From Streptomyces albus subsp. albus (GTDB lineage: Bacteria > Actinomycetota > Actinomycetes > Streptomycetales > Streptomycetaceae): a DNA stretch of 13,619 bases. Position numbers and translations under genes: made by a program. Of the stretch, positions 8,939-13,619 are shown in pieces. The notes under the pieces are model-generated. The model saw only the letters and a program-made list of their open reading frames with translations, made no database searches and was not told the origin of the DNA. How positions within the stretch are numbered: position 1 is the stretch's first letter; each line of letters starts with the position of its first letter. The stretch is from NCBI RefSeq assembly GCF_000719865.1, contig NZ_JOID01000056.1, forward strand, positions 1 to 13,619. The letters run 5' to 3'.

Positions 8939-9651
8939 CCGCACTGCTCGAAGTCGAGGACCTGCGGGTCGCCTACGGCAAAATCGAAGCCGTCAAAGGA
9001 ATCTCCTTCAGCGTCGAAGCCGGCCAGATCGTCACCCTCATCGGCACCAACGGCGCCGGTAAAACGACGACACTGCGCACCCTCTCCGGACTGCTCAAAC
9101 CCCTCAGCGGCAAGATCATGTTCGACGGCAGACCGCTCAACGGCGTCCCCGCACACAAAATCGTCGAACTCGGACTCGCCCACTCCCCCGAGGGACGCCA
9201 CATCTTCCCCCGGCTCACCATCGCGGAAAACCTCCAACTCGGAGCCTTCCTCCGCCGCGACACCGCCGGCATCGCCCAAGACATCGAACGCGCCTACGAG
9301 CGCTTCCCCATCCTCGGCGAACGCCGCAAACAACCCGCCGGCACCCTCTCCGGCGGCGAACAGCAAATGCTCGCCATGGGCCGCGCCCTCATGTCCCAGC
9401 CCAAACTGCTCATGCTGGACGAACCCTCCATGGGCCTCTCCCCCATCATGATGCAGAAGATCATGGAAACCATCAGCGAACTCAAGGAACAGGGCACCAC
9501 CATCCTGCTCGTCGAACAAAACGCGCAGGCCGCCCTCTCCCTCGCCGACCAGGGCCACGTCATGGAAATCGGCAAGATCGTCCTCTCCGGCACCGGACAG
9601 GACCTCCTCGTCGACGAATCCGTCCGCAAGGCCTACCTCGGCGAAGACTGA
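8935..9651 (+). CDS. livF: Branched-chain amino-acid ABC transporter ATPase LivF
   Basis: Second ATPase of the transporter, 238 residues (the family is usually about 235-240). Walker A is GTNGAGKTT (37-45), the signature LSGGEQ (138-143), Walker B LLMLDEP (158-164) with E163. The usual switch histidine is replaced by Gln in LVEQNA (Q195), which is normal for LivF and makes the LivG/LivF pair asymmetric. The start codon shares bases with the livG stop (ATGA), and GGGAG lies ten bases upstream, so translation is coupled. It is the last gene of the operon and is followed by a strong hairpin. Confidence 0.95.
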
Positions 9652-9682
9652 CCCACCACCCCCCACACCCGCACCACACACA

Positions 9683-9719
9683 GAAGGGGCCCGCAGCCGA
9701 ACCGGCCGCGGGCCCCTTC
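9683..9719. terminator. Terminator hairpin after livF
   Basis: A perfect 12-bp stem, GAAGGGGCCCGC (9683-9694) with GCGGGCCCCTTC (9708-9719), encloses a 13-base loop. It starts 31 bases after the livF stop, between convergent genes, and should end the liv transcript. It may also act on the opposite strand, where a second hairpin lies ahead of it. Confidence 0.75.
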
Positions 9720-9730
9720 ACCGTCCACAT

Positions 9731-9761
9731 CTCCCCGCACGGCCAACAGCCGCACGGGGAG
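9731..9761 (-). terminator. Terminator hairpin after the response-regulator gene
   Basis: CTCCCCG (9731-9737) pairs with CGGGGAG (9755-9761), with an inner CGGC/GCCG stem (9740-9743 / 9749-9752) and a loop CAACA. It lies seven bases beyond the stop codon of the - strand gene and is the likely end of that transcript. Confidence 0.55.
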
Positions 9762-9767
9762 CAACAC

Positions 9768-10430
9768 TCAACCCTGCTGCTCCTGTTGCTGCTGCTGCCG
9801 CTTCTCCTCGGCGTCCTCGATGATCGCCTCCGCCACCTGCTGCATCGACAACCGCCGGTCCATCGACGTCTTCTGAATCCACCGGAACGCCGCCGGCTCC
9901 GACAACCCGTACTGCGTCTGCAGCACACTCTTCGCCCGGTCCACCAGCTTCCGCGTCTCCAGACGCTGCGTGAGATCCGCGACCTCCGACTCCAGCGCCT
10001 TCAACTGCGTGAACCGCGACACCGCCATCTCGATCGCCGGCACCACATCACTCTTGCTGAACGGCTTCACCAGATACGCCATCGCCCCGGCATCCCGCGC
10101 CCGCTCCACCAGCTCCCGCTGCGAGAACGCCGTCAGCATCAACACCGGCGCGATACTCTCCGCCGCGATCTGCTCCGCCGCCGAGATCCCGTCCAGCACC
10201 GGCATCTTCACATCGAGAATGACCAGATCCGGCCGGTGCTCACGGGCCAGCTCCACGGCCTTCTCGCCGTCCCCGGCCTCTCCCACGACCGAGTAGCCCT
10301 CTTCCTCCAGCATCTCTTTGAGATCCAGACGGATCAGAGCCTCGTCCTCGGCGATGACCACACGGGTGGTGGTCGGCGGGACGTGCGACTGCTCGTCGGC
10401 AACGGGCTGCTCGGGCTCGGCGGCGCTCAC
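9768..10430 (-). CDS. pdtaR: ANTAR-domain response regulator, PdtaR-like
   Basis: Two-component response regulator of 220 residues that probably acts on RNA by antitermination. The receiver domain (about 22-138) has the acidic pair E28-D29, phosphoacceptor D73 (LVILDVKMPVLDG), T100 (LMLTAFS) and K122 (YLVKPFS). A short coiled coil (about 140-160) leads to the ANTAR domain (about 155-210: LETRKLVDRAKSVLQTQYG, AAFRWIQKTSMDRRLSMQQVA). The C-terminus is a glutamine-rich tail encoded by CAG-type repeats. The GTG at 10430 is chosen because GAGGAG sits four bases upstream; the longer frame to 10544 would run into the tRNA gene and has no family-like sequence. No histidine kinase is adjacent; the PdtaS partner is normally encoded elsewhere. 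It is convergent with livF and divergent from tRNA-Leu. From memory the gene order resembles the M. tuberculosis pykA-Rv1626 region. Confidence 0.9.
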   Translation of the reverse strand: MSAAEPEQPVADEQSHVPPTTTRVVIAEDEALIRLDLKEMLEEEGYSVVGEAGDGEKAVELAREHRPDLVILDVKMPVLDGISAAEQIAAESIAPVLMLTAFSQRELVERARDAGAMAYLVKPFSKSDVVPAIEMAVSRFTQLKALESEVADLTQRLETRKLVDRAKSVLQTQYGLSEPAAFRWIQKTSMDRRLSMQQVAEAIIEDAEEKRQQQQQEQQG

Positions 10431-10448
10431 GGGTCTCCTCGTTCCAGG

Positions 10449-10498
10449 CAGGTAGTGCTCCCTGAGCCTACCTGTGGGACGTCGTCCGGTCCCACAGG
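10449..10498. promoter_or_regulatory. Overlapping mutually exclusive hairpins in the pdtaR leader
   Basis: Hairpin A: CAGGTAG (10449-10455) with CTACCTG (10468-10474), extended inside by GCTC/GAGC around a three-base loop. Hairpin B: CCTGTGGGAC (10471-10480) with GTCCCACAGG (10489-10498), a perfect 10-bp stem with an 8-base loop. The arms share 10471-10474, so full A and full B cannot form together. On the - strand they would lie in the 5' leader of the response-regulator mRNA, A being 19 bases from its start codon. On the + strand B abuts the candidate tRNA -10 box. An attenuator or protein-binding role is inferred. Confidence 0.45.
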
Positions 10499-10499
10499 G

Positions 10500-10505
10500 T
10501 AAGCT
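10500..10505 (+). promoter_or_regulatory. Candidate -10 box of tRNA-Leu
   Basis: TAAGCT fits TAnnnT and would start transcription about seven to nine bases before the mature tRNA 5' end. No good TTGAC-like -35 lies 16-18 bases upstream; that space is occupied by the right half of hairpin B. Confidence 0.35.
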
Positions 10506-10519
10506 GTCCGTGCTGTCCG

Positions 10520-10605
10520 GCCGGGTTGGTGGAATGGTAGACACGGAGGCCTCAAAAGCCTTTGCCTGAAAGGGCGTGCGGGTTCGAGTCCCGCACCCGG
10601 CACCA
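10520..10605 (+). tRNA. tRNA-Leu, anticodon CAA
   Basis: A complete class II tRNA. The acceptor stem GCCGGGT (10520-10526) pairs with ACCCGGC (10595-10601), A10602 is the discriminator and CCA is encoded at 10603-10605. The anticodon stem GAGGC/GCCTT encloses loop CTCAAAA, giving anticodon CAA for the codon UUG. A long variable arm (TGCCT GAAA GGGCG) marks leucine type, and the T arm is GCGGG-TTCGAGT-CCCGC. There is no intron and no interruption. No clear terminator follows before the next gene at 10685, so read-through into it is possible. Confidence 0.96.
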
Positions 10606-10684
10606 CATTTAAGCGGAATTCACCATTCGCGTGAAAAAACTCCCGTTCCACTCTTCCGGCGAAGGAAGGTGCGACGCTGGGTGA

Positions 10685-11467
10685 GTGAGCAAATACGCAT
10701 CATCGGTCAGGCAAGAAGCTGTCGATCTCATGCGGAGCGGCGTGCCCAACCACGTCGTGGCAAAGAAACTCGGCGCCCCTCTCGGAACGGTCAGCTGGTG
10801 GCGGCACGAGGACCGCAAAAAGCGCGGCGAGCCCTCCCCGCAAAGAACATCCGACTGCCCTCGCTGCACAGGGGAACCCGTCGATCACGAGGCCTACTCG
10901 TACCTGTTGGGCCTCTACCTTGGCGACGGGCACATCGTCTCCAGGAAAAAGCAGCACCATTTGTCAATCTTCTGTACCGCGTCCTGGACAGGGCTCGTTG
11001 ATGAAGCCGAGAAGGCTATGCGAGACGTCATGGCGCACCCCCGAGTGCGGCGCCGTTACAGAAACGGCTGTGTGGAAGTGAAGTCGTTCACGAAGCACTG
11101 GGTCTGCCTTTTCCCGCAGCACGGGCCGGGAAAGAAGCACGAGCGCGCCATCGCCCTCGAAGCATGGCAGCAAGAGATCGTCGACGCCCACCCCTGGGAA
11201 TTTCTGTGCGGTCTGGTGCATTCCGATGGCTGCCGGGTCACCAACTGGACGACCAAAGTCGTCCGCGGTGAGCGGAAGCGGTATGAATATCCCCGGTATT
11301 TCTTCACCAACACATCCGACGACATCCGGCAGCTCTACACGGACACCCTCGACCGGCTCGGGATCACCTGGACGCACTGCACCCGGGGTGGCAAGCCGTT
11401 CAACATCTCCGTCGCGCGGCGGGCTGATGTGGCGCTCATGGACGAGCACATCGGGCCCAAGCACTGA
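10685..11467 (+). CDS. HTH plus double-LAGLIDADG protein next to tRNA-Leu
   Basis: A 260-residue protein with an N-terminal helix-turn-helix (residues 5-40, RQEAVDLMRSG ... VVAKKLGAPLGTVSWWR), a linker with C58-x2-C61, then two LAGLIDADG-like motifs: YLLGLYLGDG (73-82, D81) and FLCGLVHSDG (173-182, D181). Both acidic residues needed for metal-dependent DNA cleavage in homing endonucleases are kept. Conserved-looking blocks such as HWVCLFPQHGPGKKHER and YEYPRYFFTN lie between and after them. It is free-standing: neither the tRNA nor pyk is split. The GTG at 10685 follows an in-frame TGA immediately; the only good Shine-Dalgarno, AAGGAAGG (10662-10669), is 15 bases away. Its GC content and codon choice look lower-GC than its neighbours, suggesting acquisition. 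I recall similar streptomycete proteins annotated only as HTH or transcriptional regulators. It could be a homing endonuclease, a regulator derived from one, or an RNA-binding protein. Confidence 0.85.
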   Translation: MSKYASSVRQEAVDLMRSGVPNHVVAKKLGAPLGTVSWWRHEDRKKRGEPSPQRTSDCPRCTGEPVDHEAYSYLLGLYLGDGHIVSRKKQHHLSIFCTASWTGLVDEAEKAMRDVMAHPRVRRRYRNGCVEVKSFTKHWVCLFPQHGPGKKHERAIALEAWQQEIVDAHPWEFLCGLVHSDGCRVTNWTTKVVRGERKRYEYPRYFFTNTSDDIRQLYTDTLDRLGITWTHCTRGGKPFNISVARRADVALMDEHIGPKH

Positions 11468-11482
11468 GCCCGTTCCCGGCCG

Positions 11483-11524
11483 GGCGCCGCGTCGCGCCGC
11501 GTCTGCGCGGGGCGCGTCGGCGCC
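11483..11524. terminator. Imperfect GC-rich hairpin between the LAGLIDADG gene and pyk
   Basis: GGCGCC (11483-11488) pairs with GGCGCC (11519-11524), with an inner CGCGCC...GCG / CGC...GGCGCG helix and small bulges. It fills most of the 65-base gap between two convergent genes and could serve both as a terminator. No U-tract is present. Confidence 0.4.
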
Positions 11525-11532
11525 GGGCAGCG

Positions 11533-12969
11533 TCACGCCGTGGCGGCGGCGTCCTCGCCGGTGCGGTGGACGCGGACCAGATTCGTCGTGCCGGGGACGC
11601 CGGGCGGGGAGCCGGCGGTGATGACGACGATGTCGCCTTCCCGGCAGCGGCCGATGCGCCGGAGTTCCGCGTCGACCTGGGCGATCATCTCGTCCGTCGA
11701 GCCGGCCTTGGGGGTGAGGAAGGTTTCGACGCCCCAGGTGAGGCTGAGTTGGGCGCGGGTGGCGGGGTCGGGGGTGAAGGCGAGCAGGGGGATGGGTGAG
11801 CGGTAGCGGGAGAGGCGGCGTGCGGTGTCGCCGGATTGGGTGCAGGCGACGAGGTGGGTGGCGTCGAGGAAGTCGCCGAGTTCGGCGGCGGCGCGGGCGA
11901 CGGAGCCGGCCTGGGTGCGGGGTTTGTGGGTGGTGACGAGGGGTGGGAGGCCTTGGGCGAGGAGGTTTTCCTCGGCGGCTTGGACGATGCGGGACATGGT
12001 GCGGACGGTTTGGGCGGGGTGTTTGCCGACGCTGGTTTCGCCGGAGAGCATGACGGCGTCGGTGCCGTCCATGACGGCGTTGGCGACGTCGCTGGCTTCG
12101 GCGCGGGTGGGGCGGGATGCGTCGACCATGGAGTCGAGCATTTGGGTGGCGACGATGACGGGTTTGGCGTTGCGTCGGGTGAGTTTGACGGCGCGTTTTT
12201 GGACCATGGGGACGGTTTCGAGGGGCATTTCGACGCCGAGGTCGCCGCGGGCGATCATGATGCCGTCGAAGGCGGCGACGATTTCTTCGAGGTTGTGGAC
12301 GGCCTGGGGTTTTTCGATTTTGGCGATGACGGGGATGCGGCGGCCTTCTTCTTTCATGACGCGGTGGACGTCGTCGGCGTCGTGGGCGTTGCGGACGAAG
12401 GAGAGGGCGATCATGTCGGCGCCGGTGCGGAGGGCCCAGCGGAGGTCTTCGATGTCTTTGGTGGAGAGGGCGGGGACGGAGACGGCGACGCCGGGGAGGT
12501 TGATTCCTTTGTGGTCGGAGATGAGGCCGCCTTCGATGACGATGGTGTGGACGCGGGGTCCTTCGACGTTGGTGACTTCGAGGGTGACGCGGCCGTCGTC
12601 GATGAGGATGCGTTCGCCGCGGCTGACGTCGGCGGCGAGTCCGGTGTAGGTGGTGGAGGCGGTGTGCTGGTCGCCGGGGATGTCGTCGGTGGTGATGGTG
12701 AATTCGTCGCCGCGTTCGAGGAGGACGGGGCCTTCGCGGAAGCGGCCGAGGCGGATTTTGGGGCCTTGGAGGTCTGCGAGGATTCCGACGCTGCGTCCGG
12801 TTTCGTCGGCTGCTTTGCGGATGTGGTGGTAGCGGTTTTCGTGTTCGGCGTGGGTGCCGTGGCTGAGGTTGAGGCGGGCGACGTTCATTCCGGCGTCGAT
12901 GAGGGCTTTGATCTGGTCGTATGAGTCTGTGGCGGGGCCCAGTGTGCAGACGATTTTCGCTCGGCGCAT
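11533..12969 (-). CDS. pyk: Pyruvate kinase, predicted potassium-independent
   Basis: Glycolytic enzyme of 478 residues, full length for the bacterial family, converting phosphoenolpyruvate and ADP to pyruvate and ATP. Visible: N-terminal KIVCTLGPA; R32, N34 and S36 in ARLNLSHG; catalytic K217 and metal ligands E219 (IAKIEK) and D243 (IARGDLGVE); T275 in IVATQMLDSM; then RPTRAEASDVANAVMDGTDAVMLSGET. The B domain lies about 75-165 and the C-terminal allosteric domain from about 340. The segment L67-Q68-G69-P70-K71-I72-R73-L74 has Lys where potassium-dependent enzymes have Glu (GPEIRT), with the Leu/Gln/Leu residues that accompany it, the known signature of potassium-independent pyruvate kinases. 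The start ATG at 12969 has only AAGG about ten bases upstream. The 90 bases upstream contain TTGACC (- strand, 13030-13025) as a possible -35 but no clear -10. S. coelicolor has two pyk genes, so this may be one of two. Confidence 0.95.
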   Translation of the reverse strand: MRRAKIVCTLGPATDSYDQIKALIDAGMNVARLNLSHGTHAEHENRYHHIRKAADETGRSVGILADLQGPKIRLGRFREGPVLLERGDEFTITTDDIPGDQHTASTTYTGLAADVSRGERILIDDGRVTLEVTNVEGPRVHTIVIEGGLISDHKGINLPGVAVSVPALSTKDIEDLRWALRTGADMIALSFVRNAHDADDVHRVMKEEGRRIPVIAKIEKPQAVHNLEEIVAAFDGIMIARGDLGVEMPLETVPMVQKRAVKLTRRNAKPVIVATQMLDSMVDASRPTRAEASDVANAVMDGTDAVMLSGETSVGKHPAQTVRTMSRIVQAAEENLLAQGLPPLVTTHKPRTQAGSVARAAAELGDFLDATHLVACTQSGDTARRLSRYRSPIPLLAFTPDPATRAQLSLTWGVETFLTPKAGSTDEMIAQVDAELRRIGRCREGDIVVITAGSPPGVPGTTNLVRVHRTGEDAAATA

Positions 12970-13059
12970 GGGGTCGACCTTATGACGTACCGGTGGGTAG
13001 CTGATTTGGCTTGTGGTGACCGCTGGTCAAGCTTTCGGTGAAGGCCTGCTGACCATTCG

Positions 13060-13619
13060 TTAAAAGTGCGGGGTGCTGCTCCGATGAGCGTTTCGCGGTC
13101 TGTCGTGGGTGGCTTCGGAGTTGTTGTGCGGGGTGTCGGCGGGGCGTTCCCGGATCATGAGGACGGCTGTTTTGTCCGGGAGGTGGAGTTCGCCGGCGGG
13201 GTGGTATCCGGCGCGCTGGAAGGCGTGGAGGGAGCGGGTGTTGCGGGTGTCGGGTTCGGCGATGGCGCGGGTGGCTCGGGGGTCGGTGGTGAGTTGGTGG
13301 TCGGAGACGGCGCGGATGAGGTGGGGGCCGAGGCCGCGGCCGCGGTAGTGGGGTGGGCCGAGGAGGAGGTGGAGTCCGGCGTCGTGGGGTTTCGCGGGGT
13401 AGTGGTGGGCGAGGGGGTCGAGGTCGGCGCGGTAGAGCTCCCAGTAGCTCATGGGGGTGTTGTCGAGGTGGCCGATGTAGGGGGTGGAGTGGCTGCCGGG
13501 GGCGAGGAGTTGTTCGAGGTGGGCTCGGACGGTGGGGAGGTTTTGGTGGAGTTCGGGCCAGTGGGGGGCGGTGTCGGGGTCGTGTCCCCAGGTGTGGAGG
13601 AGGGGGGTGTGGGTGTGGG
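13060..13619 (-). CDS. GNAT acyltransferase, siderophore IucB/AlcB type, 5' end missing
   Basis: The reading frame on the - strand is open from the right edge to TAA at 13062-13060, giving 185 visible residues; the first ATG in it (13452) is too late to be the true start. Translating from the edge gives LLHTWGHDPDTAPHW, then TPYIGHLDNTPMSYWELYRAD, KPHDAGLHLLLGPP, the acetyl-CoA loop YRGRGLGPHL (about 13344-13315), and AEPDTRNTRSLHAFQRAGY. This series is characteristic of the acyltransferases that acylate hydroxylysine- or hydroxydiamine-type siderophore precursors (IucB, AlcB, DesC, MbtK). The C-terminus has a 30-residue polar tail. No siderophore synthetase is visible, so the pathway cannot be confirmed; the missing part lies to the right. 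It is 90 bases upstream of pyk on the same strand. Confidence 0.8.
   Translation of the reverse strand, partial: HTHTPLLHTWGHDPDTAPHWPELHQNLPTVRAHLEQLLAPGSHSTPYIGHLDNTPMSYWELYRADLDPLAHHYPAKPHDAGLHLLLGPPHYRGRGLGPHLIRAVSDHQLTTDPRATRAIAEPDTRNTRSLHAFQRAGYHPAGELHLPDKTAVLMIRERPADTPHNNSEATHDRPRNAHRSSTPHF

Noticed and set aside
10431..10544. N-terminal extension of the response regulator to 10544
   Set aside because: It overlaps the 5' end of tRNA-Leu and is unlike receiver domains. GTG at 10430 has a GAGGAG ribosome site.
10606..10640. Terminator right after tRNA-Leu
   Set aside because: The inverted repeat around 10613-10630 is short with a bulge and is followed by an A-run, not a T-run, on the + strand.
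10576..11001. Alternative + frame overlapping the start of the LAGLIDADG gene
   Set aside because: Its Arg-rich translation has no family-like sequence and it is a shadow of the real frame that begins at 10685.
10580..11532. Integrated element using the tRNA-Leu 3' end as attachment site
   Set aside because: No second copy of the tRNA 3' end is visible downstream of the LAGLIDADG gene within the window, and there is no integrase or excisionase gene.

Overview
The window is very GC-rich actinobacterial chromosome. Codon third positions are almost all G or C, GTG starts are frequent, Shine-Dalgarno sequences are GGAGG-like and intergenic hairpins lack U-tracts. Together with the gene families, this points to Streptomyces or a close relative. 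From memory, and not checked against a database, the order livKHMGF / ANTAR response regulator / pyruvate kinase matches the SCO2008-SCO2014 part of the S. coelicolor core chromosome. The pairing of pyk, a thioesterase and pdtaR also recalls the Rv1617-Rv1626 region of M. tuberculosis.

Left part (1-3771): an FdhF/YdeP-type molybdopterin oxidoreductase, then a small PaaI-like hotdog thioesterase, both on the + strand. A 754-base gap without a convincing gene follows. It contains two perfect hairpins just after the thioesterase, a 7-base tandem repeat, a pair of GTAAC repeats and a candidate promoter for the next operon.

Centre (3772-9651): a complete branched-chain amino-acid (HAAT family) ABC importer in one + strand operon: lipoprotein binding protein (livK), two permeases (livH, livM) and two ATPases (livG, livF). 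A perfect 15-bp stem-loop separates livK from livH. The downstream genes are coupled by overlaps or gaps of a few bases. LivM has an unusual extra N-terminal four-helix membrane region, and LivM and LivG have long low-complexity C-terminal tails. Two back-to-back hairpins end the operon against the convergent regulator gene.

Right part (9768-13619): a PdtaR-like response regulator with a receiver domain and an ANTAR RNA-binding output domain (- strand). It diverges from an intact tRNA-Leu(CAA). The short region between them holds two overlapping, mutually exclusive hairpins. Right after the tRNA is a lower-GC gene encoding a helix-turn-helix plus double-LAGLIDADG protein, the most unusual gene here. 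Convergent to it lies pyruvate kinase (- strand) with a potassium-independent active-site signature. Upstream of pyk is the 3' part of a siderophore-type (IucB/AlcB-like) GNAT acyltransferase, cut by the right edge.

Most of the window is ordinary core chromosome. The parts that deserve a second look are the tRNA-linked LAGLIDADG gene, the regulatory RNA structures around pdtaR and between livK and livH, and the extended LivM.
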